From Actinomycetota bacterium (lineage in GTDB: Bacteria > Actinomycetota > Actinomycetes > S36-B12 > UBA5976): a stretch of DNA of 32,054 nt. Shown one piece after another: positions 6,603 through 14,893 of this stretch. The position numbers and the translations under genes were made by a program. The first letter of the stretch is position 1; each line of letters begins with the position of its first letter. The stretch is from assembly GCA_009698575.1 (NCBI GenBank), contig WLPX01000017.1, forward strand, positions 1 through 32,054. The letters are read 5' to 3'. The notes under the pieces were generated by a model, which was not told the origin of the DNA, did no database searches, and saw only the letters and a list, made by a program, of their open reading frames with translations.

Positions 6603-8512
6603 CTGAGATCGGCTGGAAGTTCCCTTCTAACGGGGGCGGTCAGATTGAAGGGTTTAACAACTCGTCAATCGACACGTTCATTGGCAATAGAGTGTTCTCG
6701 CTTGTTCGGGAAGCGATTCAGAACTCTTTAGATGTGCGAGTAGACATAACAAAACCGGTATTAGTCTGCTTCTCCTTAGATGAGGTTGATGCGACTCGCG
6801 TGCCAGAAGTAACAACGCTTGCAAGTTTTCTAAAACTTGCCTTAGAGCGCGAAAAGATCAACACAAACAACGAGCAAGCACTAAAATTCTATGCCAACGC
6901 TATATTGCGCGTGCAGAGCAACAAAGTTGCTTTGCTGGGCATCCATGACTCAAATACAACTGGACTTGAGGGTCCAACAGTCGACATAACAGAGGAAAAG
7001 CCGGGTTCGTGGCTGGGCCTAGTAAAAGGTGCGGGGTTAACGGTCAAAAAGGCAGCTGATGCCGCAGGGTCTTTTGGTCATGGATCTAAAGCGCCGATAG
7101 GCGTCAGTCAGCTAAGGACAGTCTTTTATTTCACAAAGATATTGAATGATGCTGGAGTCGAAGAAAACAGATTTCAGGGAAAAAGTATTTTGCAATCCAT
7201 GGTTTATGGTAGTGAAACTACACAGGGAACTGGTTACTATGGGCATCAAGAAAAATTACTTCCCATAGTCAATAACGCGATTCCTGACTGGGCTAACAAG
7301 GTTCGTGAAAAGCACTCACCTGGAATTGGAACTTCGATCTATGTTCCGTTTCCGAATTTGACTTCTGAAGGTGAGGACTTTTGGCGACAGGTGAAGCTGA
7401 GTGTATTAACAAACTTTTACCAGGCGATTTCACTTGGGATGCTTGATGTAAAACTAGGTGATACCGAAGTGATTACATCATCTAATGTTGAGCGTATTTT
7501 TGACCTTGCGCTGGACGGCATAAACGACTTTGACAAGGAATTTCTAGATCGGATTGAAGGTGAAATTGCATCGGCGATCACCATGAGAGCCAACGAATCG
7601 GATGTAAAGGGCCACCTGTCCATCGAAGGATTTGAAGCAGATTGGTTTATCCGCATCGGTGAATCTGTTGAAAGAAAGGCTGTTGGAATTTCGAGAAATG
7701 GAATGCTCATTACGCGCCATGCCCCTAAATTGCAGCAATTTGTAGGAACTCAGCCATTCGACATGGTTGTATCTGTTTTGCCAGGTGAAGGATCTGCCTT
7801 ACTGCGAAGACTAGAAAACCCTGAACATAATGCGTTTCAATTTGATCGAATTGAAAGCCCTGATGAAAGAAAAGTCATCCAAAAAAAGTACGAAAAATTT
7901 GCAAGTGAAGTGAAAAAAATTATTTTAGAACATGCCGCAGTAAGTACCGACTCTGAAGCATTCGTAGATGATTTTGATGAATTCTTTAAAGCTGGTGAAA
8001 ACTCTGCTAGCAAAGATGGGGGAGAGGAAGTCCCTATTCCAAAGATTGAGATAGGTCGCACTTGGAAGCCGCGACCTCAAGAAGGTGAGATCGTCGCAAG
8101 TGACGATGAGGACGATACTGATTTTGGTCGTGGGCTAACTGGTGGCGAAGGCGCGCGAATTCGAAAAGGCGGCAATATTCCAGACGACACTGGCTCAGAG
8201 CCAATTGGAGGCCGAAAGGCCGGTGGAAGAAGAGTCAAAAACCTACGTGTTGTCCGCGAATCGTCCGACAGTAACCTTGCACGTATCAGCTTTACACCAG
8301 TTGGACAAGGTAGCTATCGATTCCAGCTTTATAGAAGTGGCGACTCTCAGCGGCAGGCCATACAAGTGAGACTGCCAAAGGCAACTTCGGAATGGCAGGA
8401 CTGGATTGCGCGGCCCGCTGATCATTCGATGCGTAGAGTTTCTTTGATCCTAGAACTTGACGGATCAGACTTTGAATATGCATTTGAAGGTTTGATGATA
8501 GATGCCAAATAA
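6599..8512 (+). CDS. Second GHKL-type ATPase, 637 aa
   Basis: The N-terminal region has a Bergerat-fold signature different from the 826-aa ATPase. The N-box is LVREAIQNSLDVR (about 35-47, with E38, N42 and D45), the G1-type box is GIHDSNTTGLEGP (114-126), and the lid is GSFGHGSKAPIG (157-168). The following 300 residues are mixed alpha/beta without a motif I can name. An acidic, Gly-rich low-complexity linker (about residues 500-555, with DDEDDTDFG) joins a small C-terminal domain. The stop lies 11 nt inside the next gene, so the three plus-strand genes form one translation-coupled unit. Given its position divergent from the methylase, a role as an ATP-driven clamp or assembly switch in restriction is likely but inferred. 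The GTG at 6599 has a weak GAGG upstream and may depend on coupling to the leader frame. Confidence 0.75.
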   Translation: MTEIGWKFPSNGGGQIEGFNNSSIDTFIGNRVFSLVREAIQNSLDVRVDITKPVLVCFSLDEVDATRVPEVTTLASFLKLALEREKINTNNEQALKFYANAILRVQSNKVALLGIHDSNTTGLEGPTVDITEEKPGSWLGLVKGAGLTVKKAADAAGSFGHGSKAPIGVSQLRTVFYFTKILNDAGVEENRFQGKSILQSMVYGSETTQGTGYYGHQEKLLPIVNNAIPDWANKVREKHSPGIGTSIYVPFPNLTSEGEDFWRQVKLSVLTNFYQAISLGMLDVKLGDTEVITSSNVERIFDLALDGINDFDKEFLDRIEGEIASAITMRANESDVKGHLSIEGFEADWFIRIGESVERKAVGISRNGMLITRHAPKLQQFVGTQPFDMVVSVLPGEGSALLRRLENPEHNAFQFDRIESPDERKVIQKKYEKFASEVKKIILEHAAVSTDSEAFVDDFDEFFKAGENSASKDGGEEVPIPKIEIGRTWKPRPQEGEIVASDDEDDTDFGRGLTGGEGARIRKGGNIPDDTGSEPIGGRKAGGRRVKNLRVVRESSDSNLARISFTPVGQGSYRFQLYRSGDSQRQAIQVRLPKATSEWQDWIARPADHSMRRVSLILELDGSDFEYAFEGLMIDAK

Positions 8513-9341
8513 GCAAAGAGCATATGGGTATCCAGTTCTTTCACCGTTTTCAAATGACTATGTTGATGGCAATTCATTTGACTGTGAAGTTAGTGCCGTT
8601 ACTAATGAAAATACCAATAACCAAGTGCACATTGAGTTCAAGATTTCCTTAAAATGCGAATTTCTAGAAGACATACTTCTAGGCAAGCAGGCGTCTATTT
8701 TTCTGGATTTGTATTGCGCACAAACCATGTTTCGAGAGAGCATCAGACTCAATTCGCTTGAGGGTGTAATTGATCTGCCACCCGGTCGTGTATTTGGTTC
8801 GCTTAGAATTGAGCCCATAATTGTGGCGAATGCTGGAGCATCCAGTTTGAGATTCGACGGTGTGCATGATGAGTTTGGAAGTAAAGCGTTCAATGTGGGA
8901 CCTGGTTCATTGTTGGCATACGGGCAAACGACACAAATCAACCTTAGATTCAAAAGAACTGCCCTATCGGGTTTCATCGTCGTAAAAACAAGAGAAGACT
9001 TGGATCCAAATGCCTACCGGATAGAGGCATCAGCTAACTCAATTGTTTTGCAAATGGGCAAGAACGCCAGGATGGTAAGAGAAACGCTAAATAGCAGTGG
9101 TGAGCAAAGGCCGATCCTCTCAATGTCGATGTATAAGGACTGCTTCCTAGTAGCACTTGAGAGCATGCGCAATCCAGAGATTAGCGAAGAATTGTCGTGG
9201 GCCCAAATTCTCCAGGAAAAGCTCGAACAACTTGAAATATACATAAATGATTATGACAATTTGGACGAATTGAATTACGCAGCTCTTCGACTACTTTCGT
9301 CATTTGGAATTTCAAAATTAGCCAGTGGGAGTCAATTGTGA
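8502..9341 (+). CDS. Unknown protein of the second GHKL operon (279 aa)
   Basis: I do not recognise the family. The first two thirds look beta-strand rich: short alternating hydrophobic segments, several DLPPGRVFGSLRIEP-like turns and a GPGSLLAYG loop, compatible with a beta-sandwich or jelly-roll. The last 70 residues are helical (for example EELSWAQILQEKLEQLEIY). There is no signal peptide, membrane segment or nuclease motif. The ATG at 8502 lies inside the 3' end of the ATPase gene (11-nt overlap). Its own stop overlaps the start of the next gene as GTGA, so it must be made together with both partners. A structural or adaptor subunit of the complex is the simplest reading. Confidence 0.75.
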   Translation: MPNKQRAYGYPVLSPFSNDYVDGNSFDCEVSAVTNENTNNQVHIEFKISLKCEFLEDILLGKQASIFLDLYCAQTMFRESIRLNSLEGVIDLPPGRVFGSLRIEPIIVANAGASSLRFDGVHDEFGSKAFNVGPGSLLAYGQTTQINLRFKRTALSGFIVVKTREDLDPNAYRIEASANSIVLQMGKNARMVRETLNSSGEQRPILSMSMYKDCFLVALESMRNPEISEELSWAQILQEKLEQLEIYINDYDNLDELNYAALRLLSSFGISKLASGSQL

Positions 9342-10069
9342 GTGGATTCATGGTCTATGACGAAGAAAGCGTCGCTACCCTACGAAGCCTATCCAAAAGT
9401 GATCCAAGGAAAGTTCTTGAGGAATTTGAAAAAGTAAACGGGGATCTAAACCTGGTTAAGTGGCTACCGTCGGTGCCAAAGGTGCTGGAACTAAAGGTTC
9501 CTAATCCAACAAGTAATTTCGACAAAGAAAACTCAATTGCTGTTTTCCAAGCCCTTGATTTTTTGACCCCAGCGCTTGCTTCAGATGAAAGAGTGTGGGT
9601 AACTTTAACATTTTCCAACTATCAGGAATACACAAAGGCGAGATGGGCCACAAGTTCCCATCAACCGGAAGAACTTTCTAAAAACCTAATCAACCACTGG
9701 TTCGCTCCAACGGCTAGGGATAGATGGCGAAACAATTCAATTTCAAGATTGTGGTGGGTTGGGTATTTTGTTGAAAACCTCGAAAATGTCGACAAGAGCG
9801 ACGCATATGACTTGGTTTACTTCAATTCAGATTTAATTGCAAGCCTTTTGGGTAGAGCGACCCTTTCTAGTTACAGAAATATCGCAAGTTCCGTGGTTAG
9901 AGTCACACACCATCATTATCTTTCTATGGTTGAACGAAAGTACGATCGGGATTCTTTCCGAGACTTCTTGAAGTTGATCGATTTGCGACTAGGAAAATCT
10001 GCTCTAGGGTCCTTGGATCAGAAGGTTTGCGATGAAATTATCTTTGAATTATTTGCGCAAACTCATTAA
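9338..10069 (+). CDS. Unknown protein of the second GHKL operon (243 aa), possibly DUF6339-like
   Basis: Soluble, mixed-charge protein. The segment with VWVTLTFSNYQEYTKARW (about residues 88-105), then LINHWFAP, and a central SRLWWVGYF, reminds me of uncharacterised DUF6339 proteins that occur with ATP-binding proteins and DNA methylases. This is memory of a pattern, not a search. The C-terminal third is helical (DRDSFRDFLKLIDLRLG). The start GTG overlaps the upstream stop by 4 nt; an internal ATG at 9350 is an alternative. It is the last gene of the trio and a weak AT-rich hairpin follows. The two conserved-looking tryptophan clusters and absence of catalytic motifs suggest a binding role. 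Function unknown. Confidence 0.75.
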   Translation: MSGFMVYDEESVATLRSLSKSDPRKVLEEFEKVNGDLNLVKWLPSVPKVLELKVPNPTSNFDKENSIAVFQALDFLTPALASDERVWVTLTFSNYQEYTKARWATSSHQPEELSKNLINHWFAPTARDRWRNNSISRLWWVGYFVENLENVDKSDAYDLVYFNSDLIASLLGRATLSSYRNIASSVVRVTHHHYLSMVERKYDRDSFRDFLKLIDLRLGKSALGSLDQKVCDEIIFELFAQTH

Positions 10070-10085
10070 GGCCTCGAATATCAAC

Positions 10086-10108
10086 TGATTATAACTATAA
10101 TCATTTTT
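10086..10108 (+). terminator. AT-rich hairpin terminator after the second GHKL operon
   Basis: A perfect 8-bp palindrome (TGATTATA at 10086-10093, TATAATCA at 10096-10103) is followed directly by TTTTT. The stem has little GC, so termination would be weak and partial read-through into the next gene is possible. It lies 17 nt after the operon's last stop. Confidence 0.5.
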
Positions 10109-10159
10109 GGCTAGAGATCTGTATTCCAGAAATCTGTAGCTCTTGTCAGTGCGTAGCAT

Positions 10160-10171
10160 TACGATGAAATC
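10160..10171 (+). promoter_or_regulatory. Leaderless-type -10 box before the 565-aa gene
   Basis: TACGAT (10160-10165) is followed by exactly 6 nt and then the ATG at 10172. No Shine-Dalgarno sequence is present. The same TANNNT-6-ATG geometry recurs at five other genes in the window, so this gene is probably transcribed from the A of its start codon. Confidence 0.55.
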
Positions 10172-11869
10172 ATGTATTTGGCTTCCGTCGTTGCAGATGA
10201 GCAATCAGCCAAGAATCTTTCGAAAGTGATTCTGAACCCCCGAAGGATCCGTCCAATTGTTGTAACTACTGTTGCAGTCGGAGAAACAGCAAGTCGGATA
10301 GATGCGGAACAAATTGCATCTCAAGCCGGTGATCTCGTTGATGTATATGTGATAACCACAATGGATGCATCCTGGGAATTTGCAAGACATATGCCTGAAG
10401 GAGTTGCGGTGTATGGTGGCGCTGGTCGCATTTACCCAACGGGGAGTTCCTACCTAGTAGACAAGTTCCTTTCTCCGCTTCATGTGGCTTTAGACGCGAG
10501 CCATGGAGCTCGAATCACGGAGAAATTGATTTCTGAGGCACTCGCAATGTCGTTTGAAGCAGGTCATGCATCTAGTTCAACGGTAGAGCGAAAGAAGGCT
10601 GAAGGTACTGTTAAAGGATTTGCCGCCGGCCGAGCCATGGTTGAACTTCACGGACGCGGATATGCCTTTATCGCGCCTGAACTTACGTTGGCTAACTTTG
10701 CCGCTGAAGAATTGTTTGAAGTGGGCCAGAACGTGAGCGGACTTCTTAATTCTGAAACCAATCGACTTGATGTTTCGGAGTCACTCAAAACTCAGCTTCA
10801 AGCACTAGCTGAATACCAAATTGGCGATGTGATTTTGGCCAAGGTTAAAGAAGTTTCAGAAGACTTAGTTACTTTGCTCTTGTACCCGAGGGTTATAGAA
10901 AAAGAGATCTGCGTTTCTGTGCCTAAAGACATGGTTACTGGGAACCCATTAGATGATTTACGCGACTTGATGAGCTCTGGTGATGTAGTTAGATCTCGAG
11001 TCATCGGAACTTCACCAAACTGGGCATTGGTTTTAATGGAAATTGATGATGACGAGTATGTTTTGCCACCCCCATCAGTTTTACCTAACGGGCCTGCTTG
11101 GATCAAAGAAGTCGATCCTTACTCGCCTGAAGAATCGGATCAGAACCAAGATGCCTCTAATCTAATTGAAGACATCGAATCTCAAGAAGAAATCTTTGAA
11201 CAGATTCCTAAACACGGACGCAAGTTAACTGAGCAACTTCTACTCACAATTGAAAACAAGAATGCACAAACATCAAGCTTGAAAGAGCAGGTTGTAACAC
11301 TGGGCTCGCACTTGGAGCAAGCAGAGCAAGATCGACAGTTATTGCGATGGGAATTACGGGAGTTAAAGCGAGAGTTTAATCTCCTTGAATCAACCCTGAC
11401 TAAGCTTCGGGCAAAATTGAGAAAATCCAAGACCTCCAAAGACCAATCATCAGAACTACCAATTTTTGCTGATCCAGAAGAGGGGTTTAGATTCCTTGTG
11501 CTGACGCAGTGGGCTATTAGATTTCCAGGCAGTCAGCAAAAAGATCTCCCACTTAAAGAATTCACCCTTGGACCAAAATTTTTAGATTCTCTTGAGAATC
11601 TTCAGGGCATTTCTAGGGAGAAAGTTACTGACGTTGTAGTGGAAATAGCAACGGGAATTGCAAGTGAACTTGCTGGCCGGGAGGTGCATAGATTAAGGGA
11701 AGGAGCGGCAGGGGACGCTCGTCACGTTACCCGCGAGGACGGCGCAGTCTGTTGGCGAGCAAGTCTTCAGGTGGGAACATCATCAGCTCGCAGAATTCAC
11801 TACTGGGTGCTGCCGGGTGGAAGCATAGAGTTCAGTCGCGTAACTATTCACGATGATTTCCTGCCTTAA
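10172..11869 (+). CDS. Unknown multidomain protein with OB/S1-like segments and coiled coil (565 aa)
   Basis: I do not recognise this protein. Four parts can be seen. Residues 1-135 form an alpha/beta-looking domain with RRIRPIVVTT and later GAGRIYPTG. Residues about 145-295 are beta-rich and contain EYQIGDVILAKVKEVSEDLV and SGDVVRSRVIG, which look like S1/OB-type strands. Residues 345-420 are a charged coiled coil. The last 130 residues form a separate domain ending in RRIHYWVLPGGSIEFSRVTI, which resembles a short beta-sheet toxin-like or nucleic-acid-binding fold. There is no signal peptide or membrane segment. The gene has its own leaderless-type start and follows the GHKL trio after a weak terminator. 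It may be part of the defence island or an independent accessory gene. RNA or DNA binding is a guess. Confidence 0.75.
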   Translation: MYLASVVADEQSAKNLSKVILNPRRIRPIVVTTVAVGETASRIDAEQIASQAGDLVDVYVITTMDASWEFARHMPEGVAVYGGAGRIYPTGSSYLVDKFLSPLHVALDASHGARITEKLISEALAMSFEAGHASSSTVERKKAEGTVKGFAAGRAMVELHGRGYAFIAPELTLANFAAEELFEVGQNVSGLLNSETNRLDVSESLKTQLQALAEYQIGDVILAKVKEVSEDLVTLLLYPRVIEKEICVSVPKDMVTGNPLDDLRDLMSSGDVVRSRVIGTSPNWALVLMEIDDDEYVLPPPSVLPNGPAWIKEVDPYSPEESDQNQDASNLIEDIESQEEIFEQIPKHGRKLTEQLLLTIENKNAQTSSLKEQVVTLGSHLEQAEQDRQLLRWELRELKREFNLLESTLTKLRAKLRKSKTSKDQSSELPIFADPEEGFRFLVLTQWAIRFPGSQQKDLPLKEFTLGPKFLDSLENLQGISREKVTDVVVEIATGIASELAGREVHRLREGAAGDARHVTREDGAVCWRASLQVGTSSARRIHYWVLPGGSIEFSRVTIHDDFLP

Positions 11870-12106
11870 GTTTTGGTGCTTACTCGCTATACCCCTATAC
11901 GTGAAAGCAAGATATCAGCTAAAACTGTCAGACCCCAGTGCGATACTAAAAGTGCTCAAGAAGGTAGTCGATAGCCCTCCGGCTGACTATTTGCCAACCG
12001 CCAGCTCGATGTAACGGTGGCCCCGGAGGTAGATCTGCGTGTGGATCGTTTTGATCCCGAGAGATTTCCGCTCACAAGAGCGAGACGAAAAAGAAGGAGA
12101 TCAAAA

Positions 12107-12730
12107 GTGATCCCACAAACAAAAACCGCGCAAGCTTTTGCGCTAGCCGAATGGTTGCATGGCGACCAGTACCGCAAGAATTCCGATGAGGAAGCTTTAA
12201 AGATTCCTTACTTAACTCACTTGATTGACGTGATGAGCCTTCTGATTCAGGTGGGGGCAAGTGATGAGCAGTTAATCGCTGGGTTGTTGCATGATGCGCT
12301 CGAAGATCAGCCGGTAACTCCAGATGGTCAGGTGACACAAATGGTTATCAGTCAGATGTTTGGTGCGCGAGTACTCGAACTTGTCGAGGCTGCAACTGAT
12401 GGAAGCGCAGGGGAGAGTCGAAATTCAAATACTTGGAAATCTCGCAAACAAGCACACTTAGATGAAATGTCTGTGCATTTGAAAACAGATCCTCAAGCAT
12501 TACTGGTTCCGTTGGCGGACAAGCTGGCTAACGGGCAAGCGATCGTCAATGACCTGCATCATGTTGGGCCAGTTGTTTGGGATCGATTCAATGCGACTCG
12601 AGACGAAGTTATTTGGTACTACACCAGCGCATTGGCAGTATTCGAATCAGCCTTTGGTGCAGACCATGTTTTAGTTGGTCGATTGCGTCGGGTAGTAGCA
12701 GCCATGACTAGTCAAGATCAGGCTAAGTAA
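12107..12730 (+). CDS. HD-domain phosphohydrolase, SpoT/Mesh1-like (207 aa)
   Basis: The sequence matches the hydrolase half of RelA/SpoT enzymes, which removes pyrophosphate from (p)ppGpp. It has PYLTHL (His38), the HD pair in LLHDALED (His62, Asp63) and a distal LADKLANG. No synthetase domain is attached and the length fits small single-domain hydrolases of the Mesh1 type. The start is set at GTG 12107 because AAGGAG lies 7 nt upstream. A longer frame from GTG 12017 is open but has no ribosome-binding site and adds a very Arg-rich tail. The next gene follows without a gap. Substrate could be ppGpp or another nucleotide, since this HD family is broad. Confidence 0.85.
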   Translation: MIPQTKTAQAFALAEWLHGDQYRKNSDEEALKIPYLTHLIDVMSLLIQVGASDEQLIAGLLHDALEDQPVTPDGQVTQMVISQMFGARVLELVEAATDGSAGESRNSNTWKSRKQAHLDEMSVHLKTDPQALLVPLADKLANGQAIVNDLHHVGPVVWDRFNATRDEVIWYYTSALAVFESAFGADHVLVGRLRRVVAAMTSQDQAK

Positions 12731-12967
12731 ATGTGGCAAATGACAGTCGAGGTGCTCGAAGAGCTTGGTGAAACTGGAATCTTCATTTCAGGTAAGAACC
12801 TAACTTACTTAGAGATCTATGGGCCGGGTGGAAAAATGGGCCACTACTTTGGGTCAACATGGCTAACCGCTGATGCCATGCGAATCGATCTGTACCAAAA
12901 CCATGGTGGCGGAGTGCCTCCGGATGTAATTGACAGACTGGTAGCAGTTTCCGAAGTGACTTCCTAA
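12731..12967 (+). CDS. Unknown small protein (78 aa)
   Basis: The ATG follows the HD gene's TAA with no intervening base, so the two are probably co-translated; an ATG three codons later is an alternative start. The protein is soluble, with aromatic and glycine-rich stretches (YLEIYGPGGKMGHYFG) and a short helical C-terminus. No family recognised. Its reality rests on the tight junction and the plausible composition. Confidence 0.55.
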   Translation: MWQMTVEVLEELGETGIFISGKNLTYLEIYGPGGKMGHYFGSTWLTADAMRIDLYQNHGGGVPPDVIDRLVAVSEVTS

Positions 12968-13054
12968 GTCAGACTCGGTGCCTTTAAATTCACATCCTGG
13001 AATTGTCGGGGTACCTAGATACCCTGATAAGCAACACAAGCATTGGGAGCCCGA

Positions 13055-13708
13055 ATGTCAATAGGCAAGATCTTCGGAATGATTGTGCTAACTATTGCTT
13101 TGATGGGCGGATGCGCCTTCGTCTTGGACGGAAGCCAACAAGATGGCGCTGTCAATGCACCCGAGGTTGCTGTGACTTTTGATCCTGCCATAACAGCGAT
13201 ACCCACACCAATGGCAAGTAGAGACTACATGGCAGCTTGCTACAACATGATCGGACAAAAGCCTGGCGATGTGCAGTATGTATTAGATCTTGGCTGGGAA
13301 ATTGTTTGCCAGCAAAGTGGTGACCCTATGTTCACTGGCAAAGGTGATGTTCAGACTCTCGGTTATACCGATCCAACCGAACGAGTCATTGCCCTAGATG
13401 CCATCACGGTTAGTTTTGACACAATTGCGCATGAGGCAGCACATGTTATAGACCTCGAGACTTTCGATGAAGTGAGCCGATTAAAAGTTGCTACAAAATA
13501 TGGCGCCAAGGTCTGGGATGACGCGGATCTATATTGGGCATTCCCATCTGAGATGTTTGCCGAGTCGAGGGCTCGCTGCCTAGGTTTCGCAGCCGATGAC
13601 ACATATAGCGAGATGAGCTGTGAAGATGTGGATTTCCTAATAGACAAAGGATCAAAGGCGAAGGAGATTCGTAGTGCTCAGCGCACTCTCAAGGACCTTA
13701 ATTATTAG
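13055..13708 (+). CDS. Exported or lipid-anchored putative zinc metallopeptidase (217 aa)
   Basis: The N-terminus is a hydrophobic signal segment ending in LMGGC (Cys20), a weak lipobox, so the protein may be a lipoprotein or simply secreted. HEAAH at residues 126-130 fits the zincin HExxH motif, and E166 or E170 (FPSEMFAES) could provide the third zinc ligand. Several cysteines (62, 85, 175) may form disulfides outside the cell. The ATG at 13055 has GGGAG five nt upstream; a TTG at 13043 is in frame but less likely. I cannot name the peptidase family. An inactive zincin-like binding protein is the alternative. The flanking genes do not suggest a substrate. Confidence 0.7.
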   Translation: MSIGKIFGMIVLTIALMGGCAFVLDGSQQDGAVNAPEVAVTFDPAITAIPTPMASRDYMAACYNMIGQKPGDVQYVLDLGWEIVCQQSGDPMFTGKGDVQTLGYTDPTERVIALDAITVSFDTIAHEAAHVIDLETFDEVSRLKVATKYGAKVWDDADLYWAFPSEMFAESRARCLGFAADDTYSEMSCEDVDFLIDKGSKAKEIRSAQRTLKDLNY

Positions 13709-13773
13709 CCACAGGTTAGGGTCTTCCCAAACGTTGCCAAACCAATTACTCTGATAAACAACAAGGAGCGGAC

Positions 13774-14139
13774 TTGGACTTTAAAGAAGACCAGCTGGCC
13801 ATTGAGGCTTATGTGCGGATGCGCAGTGGTTGGCGAGACATGGACGAGATCTCCGAAGATGAGTACTCCGAATACGCAATGGAATACATGGACGAGAATC
13901 CATTTCCTGCCATGCCAGTTGTGAATGGCCTTGAGGTTGTTATTTATGATCGCTGTTCAGGTGAGTTTCTAGTTTTGCGATCGTTTCCAGGTATACCCTT
14001 TTGCTGGCAACCTGGGTATTTCTGGCACGGGGTGCGAATGACTATCTTTGGATTTCGTCAGAATCATCGCGAGAACCCATCAAAGATTCGATTGCTGGCT
14101 GAGTACTTCGGATTAATTGAAGTGGCAAATGAGGATTAG
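13774..14139 (+). CDS. Unknown small acidic protein (121 aa)
   Basis: Start is TTG at 13774, supported by AAGGAG five nt upstream. The N-terminal 45 residues are strongly acidic (DMDEISEDEYSEYAMEYMDE). The C-terminal half is aromatic and Trp/Phe-rich (FPGIPFCWQPGYFWHG). No signal peptide, membrane segment or known motif. The 3' end overlaps the convergent DUF3800-like gene by 4 bp. Confidence 0.65.
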   Translation: MDFKEDQLAIEAYVRMRSGWRDMDEISEDEYSEYAMEYMDENPFPAMPVVNGLEVVIYDRCSGEFLVLRSFPGIPFCWQPGYFWHGVRMTIFGFRQNHRENPSKIRLLAEYFGLIEVANED

Positions 14140-14660
14140 AGTTCGATAACTTCGGTGACCAGGGGTTCGACTGAGTCTCGCCAAGTTCCGCCACGGCCGT
14201 AACACCAAGCGATGATGTCTGGCAGCCAAAGTAGTGGTTCGTGCCGGGAGTTCATGTGGCGGTAATGGGGGAATTGGTAGTTAACGCCGCGAGCGACTTC
14301 TCTGAGGATCTGGCTGTCCACCCTACGAGCGCTAGTGTCATCAAGAGTCAAGAGACGAGAACCTCTAAGTGACCCCATTTTTGACAGGGCACTCAATGCC
14401 ATAGGTCTTGCTAGCGGCTCTTTGGCAGTTGCAGTTGAAACAGTGATAAGCCAGCAAGAGATCGGGAGATTGGAAACAAAGTCAGCGACGGCAATCTGAG
14501 TCGCACGTCTCTCTCGATACATATGAATGTGGGAGCGATCCGTGGGCTTCAACTCGCGCAGGGCATCCCTTGTTCCCGGAATCAGAGACTGAACAATGTT
14601 TACGCCACAGAGTAAAAAGTTGTCTCGCACAGACTCGTCCACGTAGGTATTGAATGACAT
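14136..14660 (-). CDS. Short DUF3800-like protein (174 aa)
   Basis: The start YVDES and the late LPDIIAWCYGR match the pattern of DUF3800 proteins, which have an RNase H-like fold, are common in accessory regions and have no established reaction. This copy is shorter than most, about 175 versus 200-250 residues. The acidic residue in YVDES and the aspartate in LPDIIAW would be the candidate metal ligands. The ATG at 14660 has a TAGATT box exactly 6 nt upstream and no ribosome-binding site, so its mRNA is probably leaderless. It is convergent with the preceding gene and divergent from the ABC transporter genes. Confidence 0.7.
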   Translation of the reverse strand: MSFNTYVDESVRDNFLLCGVNIVQSLIPGTRDALRELKPTDRSHIHMYRERRATQIAVADFVSNLPISCWLITVSTATAKEPLARPMALSALSKMGSLRGSRLLTLDDTSARRVDSQILREVARGVNYQFPHYRHMNSRHEPLLWLPDIIAWCYGRGGTWRDSVEPLVTEVIEL

Positions 14661-14666
14661 TAGTTG

Positions 14667-14672
14667 AATCTA
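14667..14672 (-). promoter_or_regulatory. Leaderless-type -10 box before the DUF3800-like gene
   Basis: TAGATT on the minus strand is separated from the ATG at 14660 by exactly 6 nt (CAACTA). No Shine-Dalgarno sequence is visible. Confidence 0.6.
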
Positions 14673-14887
14673 GTAAAAGATCCAAAGAATCATTTTGTGT
14701 TTTCCACAGGGCAAGTTTCTCTTGACAACTCGGATTTCATATAGGAAAATTTCAATGTTGGCGACCCTGTGGGACGCCAAAAGTGAACCAGCGTCGCTGC
14801 CAATGTGGGGGTGCTGGTTTCGCGCTTTGTGTGGCAGATTTAATCCACCGTTGTCCTTTTGGTCGCATACATGGCTACCCCTGCGCC

Positions 14888-14893
14888 TATGCT
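14888..14893 (+). promoter_or_regulatory. Leaderless-type -10 box before the ABC ATPase gene
   Basis: TATGCT is followed by 6 nt (TGGCAA) and the ATG at 14900. This supports that ATG over the longer in-frame GTG at 14783. Confidence 0.55.

Noticed and set aside
12017..12106. Longer start of the HD hydrolase from GTG 12017
   Set aside because: AAGGAG sits 7 nt before GTG 12107. The extra 30 residues end in a run of Arg/Lys; they may be remnant coding sequence but cannot be assigned.
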